DNA of 64,000 bases. Source: Hippopus hippopus (lineage: Eukaryota > Mollusca > Bivalvia > Cardiida > Cardiidae). Numbering within the stretch: the first letter of the stretch is position 1; every line of letters begins with the position of its first letter. Both the position numbers and the translations under genes were made by a program. This document shows positions 29,256 to 42,425 of this stretch, piece by piece. Below the pieces are notes generated by a model. It saw only the letters and a program-made list of their open reading frames with translations, did no database searches and was not told the origin of the DNA. The stretch spans positions 35,634,122 through 35,698,121 of the forward strand of contig OX328101.1 in the NCBI GenBank assembly GCA_946811185.2, in the 5' to 3' direction.

Positions 29256-32200
29256 TTTTCTATTCCTGAGGCAAAATAACAAATATAACATACTTATTGA
29301 CCAGCCCCTCTAGACCCCCCTTCATTTGGATTGTGACACCTACCCCTATACCCAATAGTTTACAGTGGATATCAGGGATAATAAAAGCAATAAGATTGAG
29401 TGGGGTTGTACCACCAGACACAGGATTTTTCTCATACTCTTTTATCTTTGAGACAAAATTAATAAATGTGACATTATTATTGACCGACCCTTCTGGGGCC
29501 CATTTATTAGGATTGTGACAACTCCCCCTCTAGCCTATTATGTACAGTGGATATTCGGAATAATAAAAACAATAAGCTTCAGTGGGGCAGTACCACCATA
29601 CACATTTTTGACCGACCCTTCTGCAGCCCCTTTCAAGGGATTGTGACACCTACCCATACATCTTTTAATTTACAGTGCATATCAGGGATAATAAAAACAA
29701 TAAGCTTCGGTGGGGCAGTACCACCGGACACAAGATTCGTTTTTTTTTCCTGAGGCAAATATACAAATTTAACGTACTTATTGACCAACCCCAATAGGTC
29801 CCCTTCATTGGAATTGTGACACCTACCCCTATATCCCATTATTTACAATGGATATCAGGGATAATAAAAGCAATAAGATTGAGTGGGGCAGTATCACCAG
29901 ACACAGAATTTTTCTTATATTTTTTTTTTTTTTTTTTTTTATCCTTGAGACAAAAGTAACAAATGTGATGTTATTATTGACTGACCCCTCTTGGGCCCAT
30001 TAATCGAGATTGTGACACCTACCCCTGAAGCCCATTATACACAGTGGATATTGGGGAAAATAAAAACAATAAGCTTCAGTTGGGCAGTACCACCAGACAC
30101 AAGTTTTTTTTTTCTATCCCTATGGTAAAATCACAAATAAAAGATAATTATTGACAGGCCCCTCTGCAGCCCCTTTTAAGGGATGCTGACACCTACCCAT
30201 ACAGCTTTTTATTTACAGTGCATGTCAGGGATAATAAAAACAATAAGCTTCAGTGGGGCAGTACCACCAGACACAATTATTATTCGGATTGTGACACCTA
30301 CCCCTGGAGCCCATTATGTACAGTGGATATTGGGTATCATAAAAACAATAAGCTTCATTGGGGCAGTACCACCAGACACATTTTTTTTTTTTTTTTTTCT
30401 TTCTATCCCTGTTGTAAAATCACAAATAAACCACAATAATTGACCGACCCCTCTGCAGGGGATAGTGCATATCAAGGATAATAAAAACAATAAGCTTCAG
30501 TGGGGCAGTAACACCATACACAAGACTTTTTTTTTCTTTTGTTTTTCTATTCCTGAGGCAAAATTACAAATATAACATACTTATTGACCAGCCCCTCTAG
30601 GGCCCCCAACATTGGGATTGTGACACCTACCCCTATACCCCATTATTTACAGTGGATATCAGGGATAATAAAAGCAATAAGATTGAGTGGGGTTGTACCA
30701 CCAGACACAGGATTTTTCTCATACTCTTTTATCTTTGAGACAAAAATAACAAATGTGACATTATTATTGACCGACCCTTCTGGGGCCCATTTATTGGGAT
30801 TGTGACAACTCCCCCTCTAGCCTATTATGTATATTCGGAATAATAAAAACAATAAGCTTCAGTGGGGCAGTACCACCAGACACATTTTTTTTTTTTTTTT
30901 TTTTTTTGGTTGTTGTTGTTGTTTGTTTTTGATTTTTCTATTCCTGAGTCAAAATTACAAATATAATGTACTTTTTGACCAGCCCTTCTAGGGCCCCTTC
31001 AATGGGATTGTGACACCTACCCCTATATCCCATTATTTACAGCGGATATCAGGGATAATAAAAGCAACAAAATTGAGTGGGGCAGTACCACCAGACACAG
31101 GATTTTTCTCGTACTCTTTTATCCTTGATACAAAAATAAAAAATGTGATGTTATTATTGACTGACCCCCTAGGGCCCATTTATTGGGATTGTGACACCTA
31201 CCCCTGTAGCCCTATATGTACAGTGGATATTGGGGATAATAAAAACAATAAGCTTTAGTTGGGCAGTACAACCACACACAGGAAAATTCTTTTGTTTTTC
31301 TAAGCCTGAGAAAAAATCACAAATATGATGTTCACCCCTCAGGGACCCATTCACTGGGATTGTGACACCTACTTCTGTAGCACATTATTTACAATGGATA
31401 ACAGGGATTGTAAAAACAATAAGCCTCAGTGGGGCAGTACCGTCAGACACAAGACAAAAGTTTGTTTTTCTATCCCTGAGGAAAAGTCAAAAATATATCA
31501 CATTGACCAACCCCACTGGAACCCCTTTAGAGGGATTGTGACACCTGTCCCTATAGCTTATTATATACAGTAGATATAAGTGATGATTAAAACAATAAGC
31601 TTTAGTTGGGCAGTACCACCAAACATGAAATTTCATTTGTCTTTCTATGCCTGAGAAAAAATAACAAATTTGACATTATTATTGACCTACCCCTCAGGGG
31701 GCCCATTTATTGGGATTGTGACATCCAGCGCTGTAGCCCAAATTTTAAAGTGGGTATCAAGGATAATAAAAACAATAAGTTTCAGTGGGGCAGTGCCACC
31801 ACACACAGGAAAATTCTTTTGTTTTTCTAAGCCTGAGAAAAAATCACAAATATAACCTTAATATTGACCGACCCCTCAGGGACCCATTTATTGGGATTGT
31901 GACACCTTCCCCTGTAGCCCAATATTTACACTTTATATAAGGGATAATAAAACTAATAAGCCTCAGTGGGGCAGTACCATCAGACACAACAATTTATTTT
32001 GTTTTGTTTTTCTATATCTGCGGAAAAGTAAAAAACATAACAATTATTGACCGACCCCCTGGAGCCCCTTTTTTAGGGTTGTGACACCTATCCTTATAGC
32101 TTATCATATACAGTAGATATTAGTGATAATCAAAACAACAAGTTTAATTTGGGCAATACCATCAGACAAATGATTTTTTTTTTTTTTTTCTAATGCCTGA

Positions 32201-34390
32201 GAATAAATGAGAAATCTGAATTTCTTTTTGACCTACCACTTAGGGCCCGATTTATTGGGATTGTGACACCTATACCCGTAGTCCATTATTTACAGTGCAT
32301 ATCAAGGATAATAAAAACAGTAAGCTTCAGTGGGGCTGTACCACAGGATATAAAAAAAAATGTTTTTTTATCCCTGAGGAAAAATCACAAATATGACATT
32401 AATAGTGACCGACCCTACAGGGACCTTTTCATTCCGATTCTGACACCTACCCCTGTAGCCCATTATTTACGATGAATATAAGGGGAAAAAAACAATGAGC
32501 TTAAGTGGGGCAGTACCACCAGACACATGTTTTTTTTTTTAGTTTCTATCCCTGAAGGAAAAATTACAAATTCAACGTAAACATTTACCGAACCCTCTGG
32601 AGCCCCCCTATTGAGATTGTGACACCTACCCCTAAAGCTTATTATATACAGTAGATATTAGTGATAATCAAAACAATAACGTTAAATGGGGCAGTACCAC
32701 CAAACATGAAATTTCTTCTGTTATTCTATGCCTGAGAAAAAATGACAAATATGACATAATTATTGACATACCCCTTAGGGGCCAATTTATTGGGATTGTG
32801 ACACCTATCTCTGTAGCCCATTATTTACAGTTGATATCAAGGATAATAAAAACAATAAGCTTTAGTGGGGCAGTACCACAAGACACAAGAATTTGTTTTG
32901 TTTTCAATCCCTGAGGAAAATTTACAAATACATGTATAATGTAATCATTCACCGACCCCTCTGGAGCCCCTTTATTGAGATTGTGACACCAACCCAATTA
33001 ACCAGTTATTTACAGTGGATATCAGGAATTATAAAAACAATAAGTTTCAGCGGGGCAGTACCACCAGACACAGGAAATATCTTTAGTTTTTCTAAACCTG
33101 AGAAAAAATCACAAATATGACCTTAATAATTACTGACCCTCAGGAACCCATTCATTGGGATGGTGACACCTACCCCTGCAGCCCATTATTTACATGGGAT
33201 ATCAGGGATAATAAAAACAATGAGCTTCAGTGGGGCAGTACCACCAAACACAAGATTTTTTTTTTTTTTGAGTTTCTTTCCCTGAAGGAAAAATTACAAA
33301 TTCAACGTAAACATTAAGCAACCCATCTGGAGCCCCTTTAGAGGGATTGTGACACCAACCCATACAGTCAATTATTTAAATTGGATATTAGGAATAATAA
33401 AAACAATAAGTTTATAAGGGGCAGTACCACCAGACACAGGTTTTTTTTGTTTTGTTTTATTTTGTTATTCGTTTCCTAAGGCAAATATGACATTATTATT
33501 GACCAGCCCCTATAGGGCCCAATTATTGGGATTGTGACACATATCCCTATAGCCCATTATTTACAGTGGATATCAGGGATAGTAAAAAACAAGAAGCTTC
33601 AGTGGGGCAAATCCACCAGACACTGGAAAGTTTTGTATTTTCATGTGTTAGGCAAAATTAGAAATACCTGTATGACAATTGACCGACTCCTCTGGATACC
33701 CTTTTTTGGGATTGTGACACCAACTCTTATAGCCCATTATTTACAGTAGATATCAGGGATAATAAAAACAATAAGGTTCAGCGGGGCAGAATCACCAAAC
33801 ACAGGATTTTTTTTTTTCTATCCCTTTTGCACAGTTTAAAATATGATATATTTATTGACCAACCCCTGTTACGCCCCTTAATCAGGGTTGTGACACCTTT
33901 CACTATAGCATGCTATTTACAATGGAAATCAGGGATAACAAAAACAATAAGCATGAGTGGGGCAGTACCACAAGCCACAGGATTTTTTTGTGTGTGTGTA
34001 TCCCTGACGCAAAATTACAACTTCCTACTAATCACTGACCAAACCGTCTGGGGCCCATTCGTTGGGATTGTGACACCTACCCTTATAGTCTAATACTTAA
34101 TGTAGGTTGCATGGATCATGATAGCAATAATCTTCAATAGGGCACTACCACCAGATATTGGATTTTCTTGTTTTTTCTATCCTGTAGGCATGATTACAAA
34201 CCTGAAATAATTATTGAACACCCCTCTAGAACTTTTCTATTGGGATTTTGATATCTACATTTATAACTCAATATGTGCAGTGGATATCATGGATAATAAA
34301 AACAATGAGCTGTAGTTGGGCAGTACCAGCTATCACAGGGATAATTTTGTTTTTTTACCTCTGAGGCAATATTACCTATATTAGAAATTG
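28463..34390. repeat. Satellite array, about 180-bp units, roughly 33 copies
   Basis: Each unit contains GGGATTGTGACACCTACCCC, then CCCATTATTTACAGTGGATA, GGATAATAAAAACAATAAGC, TTCAGTGGGGCAGTACCACC, AGACACA, a variable poly-T tract and a Pu/Py-rich spacer. The spacing of the GTGACACC landmark is mostly 170-195 bp. Poly-T length and point changes vary strongly, so the array is not freshly homogenised. Short ORFs across it are by-products of the repeat. Confidence 0.9.
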
Positions 34391-34394
34391 AGGT

Positions 34395-34925
34395 ACATGC
34401 AGGTAGTGTGGTCAGTAGGAAGGGAGCGTGGGTCTGACCCGGTCTGTACGTACAAAGGTAGTTATGAATGCAGGCAGGCATGCAAACAAGCAGGCAGGCA
34501 GTAAGACAAATAAGTGAATTATAGGTCAGTTACAGTAGGTAGGTAGGCAGGCAGGCAGGTGTGTCTGTAGGTTAGTAGACAGATTGGTAGGAAGGTAGGT
34601 TGGTTGGTAGGCTATCGGATAGGTAGGTCAGTAGGAAGGTTGGTCGGTTTATAGGTAGGTAGGTATAGGTTGTTGGTTGGTATATCGGTCGATATGTCAT
34701 AGGTAGGTAGGTAGGTGCGTTGTTGGATAGGTGTCAGTAGGTTTGTCGGTAGATAGGTATGTCTGTAAGTAGGTAGGTCGGTTGATAGATAGGTAGGTCG
34801 GTAGGTAGGTTTTAGGTTGGTAGATCGGTCGATAGCTTATAGGTTAGGTACATGTAGGTAGGTTGTCGGTTTGTTTGTCTTTTGATAGGTCTTTAGTTAG
34901 GCAGGTAGATGGGTAGTAGGTAATT
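34395..34925. repeat. GGTA/GGCA degenerate tetranucleotide array
   Basis: GGTAGGTAGGCAGGCAGGCA-type repeats with many interruptions (GGTTGGT, GGTCGGT) fill this stretch and interrupt the satellite. Confidence 0.9.
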
Positions 34926-34929
34926 TTAT

Positions 34930-35345
34930 GTTTTTCCATTTTATTGATTGAAACAACCTGTCCAGGGCCACCTAATGGGTTTTGTGACACCTTTCCTATT
35001 GCCCAATTTTCATAGTACAGGTATTATGAATTAGGTTTGATGGGGCAATACCTCCAGTCATCTATGTTTACTCTTTATAAGGTGCTACATTAATCTACAA
35101 GTAGCAATTAATAGGCATTTAACCAACCCCTCTGGAACCTCCTATTTATGGTCATTACAAACACTATCGATGGGGCAATACCTCATGTCATAGGGCTTTT
35201 TTGTTTTGATACATATGCAATATAATAACTTAGCAGATTTACAATGAGCTGACTCAGGTTGAGCCCATTCTTGGGGATTGTGACACCCACCCTTGTAGCC
35301 CAGTTCGTAAAGTAGGTATCCTGCATAATTGTGCTAATAACCTTT
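34930..35345. repeat. Decayed satellite units
   Basis: Two to three weakly conserved units follow the tetranucleotide array (TTTTGTGACACCTTTCC, GATGGGGCAATACCTC, GATTGTGACACCCACCC). Confidence 0.75.
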
Positions 35346-35407
35346 GTTGGGACAGTACCTACAATAATAGATTCTTTGTTCTTTCTTTGGTGCAAAATTA
35401 CAATTAA

Positions 35408-35642
35408 CCCTTTACCACTCAACAAAATTGACTCAACAAAATTTTAGACTCATCCATATTGAAAGCATCTGAAGAGGAGAAACTAAACATGACTCAAATG
35501 CTGAGATTTGTTTTTGAAAAAGTAGAACACATTGTATGAAAAGGAGAAAATGATGGTTACCAGCATTTTCTCCTTTTCACACAATGTTTTCAAAAGCCTC
35601 TTTTCTTTGGAAAGTTAAAACTTGGGACTGTGTGGTAAAGAG
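35408..35642. mobile_element. piggyBac-like TTAA MITE, well preserved
   Basis: TTAA lies at 35404-35407 and 35643-35646. The ends are CCCTTTACCACTCAA and CTGTGTGGTAAAGAG. A central palindrome pairs GGAGAAAATGATGGTTACCA with CAGCATTTTCTCC. About 235 bp. Confidence 0.8.
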
Positions 35643-35646
35643 TTAA

Positions 35647-37250
35647 CATAACGATATTAAGCTAACCGTTCTTGGGTCTCTCTATAATAATTGTGACATC
35701 AAATCCCTTGAAGGTGACGTCATGACAACGTCACACGCTCCGAATGTAGGGAAAGAATTCATTTGAAATGTGATTAACATAATAATTGTGTATTCAGACG
35801 TTCGTGTTTTATACTGTTTTCGACAATATTTATTCCAACTAAAATCGATATACAGTGGGCATAAATGGAAAGGAAAGAGCCTATTTACCGGTATTCTTAT
35901 CTCTGTTCGCTCTCTACGACTTTCAAAAAAAGAATAGAAAACATCAATGTAACAGTAGATCTAGCCTCAATTAAATTCATCAACCATTCTCTTCAATAAA
36001 TAAGTTTGCGTAAAGCATGGTAGTGCATAAGTAGATAAAATATAATCAAATTTACTCATTGTAGCATTCTAACCTTCTCAAAATTGTGACCAAAATCACT
36101 ATTTGCCAATTTTATTTAGTGTCGAACTGATCATGGGTCGAATAATCCAGTGATCGTCAATGCAGAGTTAACGTTATTGTTCTTTATGGGAAAAGCTTAT
36201 TGGGAGAACGCTTGATTTCGGTTTATAAGAGTAAAACCCTTCAGTTTTATATGAACTGAATAGAATGATTAAGAATACTGATTGAGTAAAGTTTAATACA
36301 TGTACTTACATATTGTTAACTAATATCCATCACAATAGCCAAAAAATGTAGGTCAACTGCTACATCTGAGTTTACCCTGTATATAAACAGAGCAGACGTT
36401 AGTGTACAGTAAACAATTATACTCGGAAAGCCTGTTAAGGACTAATCTTTTACAACCTTTGCAAAGATTTTGGATTCTGATGAGACATCGAATAATTAAT
36501 TCCTTGTTTTCTGTGTAAGATACCCATTACTAATTTTTTCATCTTGCACAATATAATATGTGATGCCATTTTATAAATACTTCTGTCAGAGAACAAACAC
36601 AGGTCATACTCATGGAAATAACCCCGTGTGCAAACATGATTTTGCATATCCTTGCACATCGGATTGTTTTTTTTAGCATAACCATATTTTAAGAATTATC
36701 GGTCAGGATATGCAATACCATACATGCACATGCGCTTTTTTTCCATGAGTAATAGCGGGTTCACTTCTCTGAAATAAGTATATAAAGGCGTCACACATCT
36801 CTTAACACTATGCATGCATATCTCAAACGTGTGTAAAAGAAGAAAATTCGTAATGGGTATATTTTACGGACAACAAAGGACGTGATATGATAAAAAAAAA
36901 AAAAAGTCATCAAACTCGTATGCAGATTTGTCGCATATTTCTCTAAACTCGAGTAATAAATTTTTTACCTCAATGCCGACTATTGTCAGATCCTAGACAT
37001 CTAATCTGGATACATTCTATTTATCTAAGTGGTTTCTTCTCTGGAGCATACATGTACGCAATATACACCCTTGAGGCTTGATTTATGTTCGTTATCACAT
37101 TGTTTCAAGCAGGCATAAAGATCCTCATCATATGGAACCTAAGATATGGTGGGTAGAACCACGTTATGATGACCTTCATACTTAACTCAATACAAAACAG
37201 ATCTTTCATCTTTCGGCAATTAATCTATTAACCTAGTACTCAAGCGTATA
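35647..37250. other. Non-coding, with an inverted partner of 27683-27785
   Basis: 36120-36235 contains GTCAATGCAGAGTTAACGTT and GGGAAAAGCTTATTGGGAGA, complementary to CGTTCTACCAATAAGC and AACTCTGCATTGAC at 27700-27760. A half-copy of the GGATCTGACATGAG MITE lies near 36960-37000. No gene was seen. Confidence 0.55.
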
Positions 37251-38410
37251 CGTGGGGTGATCAGAAAGATCGTGGACCACTTCGTTATTTTGAAAACTAC
37301 TACACTTAGGATTACTCAAATTTGCATAGATGAGCATTAATTATCTGGTAACTGACTCACGCTTTCAAATGTTGTCATATTAAAGTAGGTAAAGTATGAC
37401 GTCATTTTAATGACGTCATATACTGCATTAGTGGTCCAAAATATCGGACGACGTTTTATTTGAGCCGAGAGTAATCATAAAGTTTTGCGTCAAACTCGGA
37501 AAGTATTTATCGGAAATCAAAACCGATTTAGAAACAGTTTAAGGGGACTCTGCACTCAAGGAATCTGATATTCGTACATGGATCGGACCGGTTTAGAAAG
37601 GGTGCGATACTGTCAAAGATGACCCTAAATCTGGCCGCCCATGAACATCAGTCACAGACAAAATCATAACGGATGTAGAGCAGCATGTCAAACAAGATCG
37701 CCGAGATGCTATCAGGAAAATAGCTGACACATTTGACATTTCATATATAAGTACTCATGAGATTTTGACTGAGAGTCTTGGAATGTCGCGTGTTTGCACA
37801 ATGTGGGTACCTCGGCAACTGACGCCCGAGAAAATGGGGGTTAGCGTCGAAATCTGTTAAGAAATTTCAGAACGCATTAGGGTAGAGGGGTCAAACTTTA
37901 CTGATCGTATTGTAACATGCGATGAAACATAGGTACACTTTACCGACACTGAATCTAAACGACGAAGCAGCGTAATTGAAACATCCAACATCGCCTTCCG
38001 CTAGTAAAGCCAACCTTAATAAGTCACTTGGTAAATTTATCTACATCAAGTATTTCTGTTCTCCTGTTTTTCTTCTAAATCATGTTGTATCTTTACATAC
38101 TACAGTCAATTCTGAGTTTTATGCCCACATTATTGAAATAAATTTCACGAACACCATACGAAAAACATAGCCAGAAGTCCTGCTGAGTGACGTCAATTTA
38201 CACCAAGATAACGCCCTAGCTCACAAAGCCACACTTGTACTGGAAACTTTGCAAAAACTAAACAAAGAAATACTTGCCAACGCTCCTTATGATTTAGTCC
38301 TGACTCCATGTGACCTCTGACTAGTTCCTGTTTTGAAAGATTTTTTATGTAGAAAAGATATTTGGTTACGGCAAGTGCTGGTGCGTTTAATTCGGTTTTC
38401 GCCGTAATAT
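37251..38410 (+). pseudogene. Degenerate mariner transposase of a second lineage
   Basis: The left end CGTGGGGTGATCAGAAAGAT follows TA. Plus-strand frames show KFCVKLGKYL, ESDIRTWIG, a GRP-type linker (KDDPKSGRP), the HTH region DRRDAIRKIADTFDIS, ESLGMSRVCTMWVPRQL, the first Asp in RIVTCDET and the second in LHQDNALAHKA. They end near a corrupted YSPDLAP-like segment (APYDLVLTPCDL). There are many stops and frameshifts. The right TIR was not found. Confidence 0.75.
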
Positions 38411-39363
38411 ATATTTTTCATCATGATAATTATACGCGCCTTGTTGCGGCTGATGTAACCGCTGTTTTAACAAGCATCAACGCCGTCCAGTAGCTTGTCT
38501 AGGAAATACCTAGACTTAGGGATCAAACTACATTTATTCCCTGGTAATTTACAAAATAAGAGTACAAGTTTTTAATAGAAATTAAAAAAGAAAAAAAAAT
38601 AATAATACTCAGGAAGTTAAAACGATGTCTTTGATACTTTAAAAACGATACTTGCCATACTAATTTACCACATTTTTTAAATCATTTGCAGTTTTGATAC
38701 AGATACAGATATTAGAATTAGCTCGACTGCAGTACCACGTAGCATTTTTTTTTTTTTTTTTTATAATGACAACGGTTTCAGGCCAACTTTTTAAAAGAAG
38801 AATAGCCAGACCTTACGACACGCATCTGGCTGTCGAATGGTGCGAAAGGTCAGGAAGGATTTTATCTTTCCAACGCCTGGATAAGAAAAAAATGATGTTT
38901 TTTGCATTACTAGCGTAAAGATGAAGTTTAAACGCGCTTTTATCATTGTTTACATTCGCCGTTGATAGATTGTATTTTTTTTTTTTTCCATATCTTATAC
39001 ATCTAAATATAATGCTTACCGGCATTAATTCAACAAAATCGAATTAGAAAGAAATCCTTAGTTCCTGAAGTATAATTGTTGTTTTAACAGGTAATTTCTC
39101 CCTTTATCTGCCGTAACTACCCATAAGGCATGCGCAGCTGGGTAAATAGGCTGTCAGTGAATGTTTTCCTCTGCGACATGATTTACGGACCCATCAACCA
39201 GTGTTACTCTGTAAGAAAAAGTCTCAATTCATCTTTAGACCAAATTTCCGATAAATTAGCCAATCAGCGCTCAGTATTTTTTGGTCTGTTTATATTGCAC
39301 ATACAGTGCTTTGTCATTCCCAGTGGTGTGAGTCGGATAGAACAAGCAATTTCGTTGAAATAA
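38411..39363. other. Non-coding
   Basis: It holds poly-T runs (38744, 38975) and no recognised repeat or gene. Confidence 0.5.
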
Positions 39364-39829
39364 TATCCCCCGCCGAAAAAGACCTTTTTTGATACGAACA
39401 TATTAGGGGTATTTTGTTTTGCATGTACATGTGGCTTTTTGTTATTGGTCCATGATGAAATTATACATTAAGCCCCCTTTTTCCATGGCACAGCATTTCA
39501 TTAAAAATATATATATAAATAAGAGGTATATGTTTTGCATCTACCTGTGGTCTTATTGTTATTGGTTCATTATGAGATTATACATTAAGTCCCCTTTTTC
39601 CATAACGTGGCATTTCATTAAATGAAAACAAATAATGAAAAAATACATCACACCCCCTTTTTCCATGACATGTCATTATATATAGAAAAAAATTGTATCA
39701 ACTGACTATCCAAAGGAAGATATGCATGAAGTTTTATCAATTTTCGTCAAGGACTTAAGATGATAACTGCGGGCGGACGGACGGACGGACAACGCTAAAA
39801 CTATATCCCTCCGCCTACGGCGGGGGATA
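39364..39829. mobile_element. MITE with TATCCCCCGCCG ends
   Basis: TATCCCCCGCCG (39364) and CGGCGGGGGATA (39829) are perfect inverted ends of a 466-bp element. A run of GGAC repeats lies at about 39773-39790. Two internal copies of a segment around CTTTTTCCATGGCA give a partial tandem structure. Relatives lie at 45663-46092 (same orientation) and about 47240-47649 (opposite). Confidence 0.75.
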
Positions 39830-40806
39830 AAAAAGCTCGTGGGGTTGTTTATCTGATATAGATACTCGCTATCTCTCGTGGCTATATCAGATAGACAATC
39901 TTACTCGTTGGTATCCTACTCATATTTGCTTTATCTTTGAACCCTCTTCGCACTTGCTTCATTGGGAAAGTTCTATCAGTTCTTGCTCAACCCTCGTATC
40001 TACTTACTTTATTATCCATGGACCTTTCCCGGTAAATATTTTACTAAAAGGCTATTGCAGTTGATTAGTGCTCTCTTACCAGAATAACACATGGACATGT
40101 ATATGAAACAAAGTAAAACAGAACATTGCCAAAGTTGTTCGTAAGAAAATTAATTGTAATATCTAGTTCCTTATGCCTAAAAGCTGGCAACGAAAGACCT
40201 GCCGTCACTGCACGCCTTAGATCCTAATTGTATTTAAAAAAACTAAGTAACTGGTCCTAGATGATATTAACTGAACCGAAAACAGCCAGTTCTCATTACA
40301 CGTGTATTTTATATTGTGACAGGTGTCATATCGGATACAACAGCTCGAGGAAAAACCATAATCTATTTTTTTCCATTTCATTATTAATACTAATTTTGCG
40401 TTGATATCCTACCATGTCAACTCAAAACGACTTTTGAAAGCTATCTCAGATTTATAACAAGTTCTAAATATCGCACTACGTGTGACAAGATTTTAAGCTC
40501 ATCGTATACTTTTAGGTATGGTTCTTTCGAAATCATCATACCGTATGACAAGCTTTTGCACTCATGAAAATACTTCCAATTTCCATTCCATACAGGGCCC
40601 GTGCTAAAAAACAAAACATGAGTTTATGCTCAACTGAGTTGCGCTCAAACTTCATTAATAGTGCTTATGCAAGAGTGATAATGAGAAATGAAGACTTTCA
40701 TTTAATAAAAAGAGAGCAAGAGAAGTTCGAAAAGTTGTAAAGTTGTTCTATGAGGTATATAAATCGATTCTATATTTCATCCACCAATTATTGTGTTATG
40801 CTTGAA
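39830..40806. other. Non-coding
   Basis: A short inverted pair, GATATAGATACTCGC/TGGCTATATCAGATAGAC, lies near 39850-39900. No gene was seen. Confidence 0.45.
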
Positions 40807-40993
40807 GCAACGCAACGTCAACTACGTATTTTATTGTTAGATTGCCCTAATGATTCCTTAATAGAAGAAACCGGTCGGCACTAAATGTTATTCATATACT
40901 CCCATGTAATATATATACTGCCGACCGGTTTTTTCCATTATAGAATCATCAGGGCAATCAAACAATAAATCACATAGCAACGTTGCGTTGCTA
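40807..40993. repeat. Foldback palindrome, about 75-bp arms
   Basis: The left arm (CAACGCAACGT...TTGCCCTAATGATTC...AAACCGGTCGGCA) pairs with the right arm (TGCCGACCGGTTTTTTCC...AATCATCAGGGCAA...ACGTTGCGTTG). Loop about 45 nt. Confidence 0.85.
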
Positions 40994-41942
40994 CACACAT
41001 AACAATTGATAACGTCATGTTGACGTCCTAGCTTAAGGTTAAAGTTAGGCATAAGTCTGTCTATAAATAATTGTTCTTTAGAGGACCTAGTTGAAACATT
41101 TTCGTAACGCATTTTAAAGAAATGAAAGATCGAAAACATTAGTGATGTTTTAGAACGTCTATTTAGATGAGCACTCAAAGACATTCGTCTTGTTAATGGG
41201 ACTCTCACTTGTTGAATATGGACTGTTTTCCTGTTTATTAGTATATGTCAGCATTCTGTCCGATGTTAAATTCCATACACACGTTACAATTTAAATCATA
41301 AAGTACATTTTCAAAAGTACAGTCCATATTTTCATTAACATAGAAAGTTTTAAAATTTAATTTGATGCTGTTACCTTTAAAAATATAATCGCACAGTCAA
41401 CTCCGTGGTTTTCCACACTTCTTTACACAAGCGGCGGTGTCGGTGTCCTCACTGAATTCCGACCACGTAATAAAGCGTTTAAGATTCGGTCGCTCTCTTT
41501 TACATCTTATGATTCTTGTGTCTGTGTTTATACTATTCATTCTTTTCATCCTTTTTCAGAAGAGTCTAGTTGGATTTCAGCAGTCCGAATACTTCACTGC
41601 TTTTAGGATTGTGGTTGAATAAGACGGTAAGTTTTTTTTTTTTTTTTTTTTCATTCTTAAACTGTTATAAGACTGCTCCCTGAAATGTGTAATGCTTTCT
41701 AAATTCCGTTTTTATCACATGAACTCAAATTGACTTTTCTGTAAACGCGACTTTGGCACGCCCACTTCAGTAACGCGATATTTTGGTTGCTACTTCCGTC
41801 AAACAAACCAGAAAATGACGTCGAATGCATAGAGAAAGAGTTTATTTTAGTTTTATTCTAGTTGATATTTAGAGCGAATCACCCGAACCTTTTTTTTCCA
41901 AATTTTCTCATCAATTCGAACTAAATCGGCAACGTAACAAGA
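40994..41942. other. Non-coding, with one weak membrane-like ORF
   Basis: A short plus-strand ORF at 41437-41622 encodes a hydrophobic stretch (LMILVSVFILFILFILF) and is followed by GACG|GTAAGT at about 41632. It could be a first exon but has no recognised partner. Confidence 0.3.
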
Positions 41943-42117
41943 AAAATACTTGAAATAATGTCATATTTATGAGAAATCAAGAAGTCGAAATAGCGCAAAA
42001 ATGTTCGTAATTCCATGTTCTGTCACAGCCAAGAGACAGAACATGGAATTACGAACATTTTTGTGCTATTTCCACTTCTTGATTTCTCATAAATATGGCA
42101 TTATTTCAACGTAAAAA
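41943..42117. repeat. Near-perfect foldback, about 83-bp arms
   Basis: The arms match almost base for base (GAAATAATGTCATATTTATG against CATAAATATGGCATTATTTC, GAACATGGAATTACGAACAT) around a loop of only about 10 nt. It would form a long hairpin in RNA or single-stranded DNA. Confidence 0.9.
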
Positions 42118-42243
42118 TACACTGTGAGTAGCCTACTGTCGGCAACATCTATAATTTCTAATAGGGCATAAGTTTTTCAGACATTTCGACAGTATATAGC
42201 ATGTCAATTTGCCATAAACAATTTAAGAAAAAGATTTACAATT

Positions 42244-42425
42244 TAACCCTTTGCCACACAATCCCGTTCTTTGACGACCTTGAAGAAGGAGACTTTTGAA
42301 AACTTTTCTCTTTGTCCTTGGGTGTTTTCTACCCTTTCAAAGACAAATCTCATCACTTGAGCAACGTTTAATTGTCGACAGCAAATGTTTTCAAAATAAA
42401 CGAATTTAATGTTTTGTTGTCTAGC
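42244..42425. mobile_element. TTAA MITE family, truncated copy
   Basis: It begins TTAACCCTTTGCCACACAAT and carries AAGGAGACTTTTGAAAAC and CAAATGTTTTC. The right end is eroded. Confidence 0.6.

Noticed and set aside
28770..34093. Many 60-110 codon ORFs in 28.7-34.1 kb
   Set aside because: They repeat the same peptide (such as ISGIIKATKLSGAVPPDTGF) because they translate satellite units. Stops and poly-T runs occur in every unit.
34395..34925. CRISPR-like or telomere-like array
   Set aside because: GGTA/GGCA units are a degenerate microsatellite. There is no repeat-spacer structure, and the host is eukaryotic.
40888..41208. 106-codon minus-strand ORF
   Set aside because: Part of it lies in the right arm of a foldback. 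No similarity, splice context or codon pattern supports it.
41437..41634. Possible first exon with a membrane anchor
   Set aside because: The hydrophobic stretch and GTAAGT are suggestive, but the frame ends in a stop before the donor and no downstream exon was recognised.
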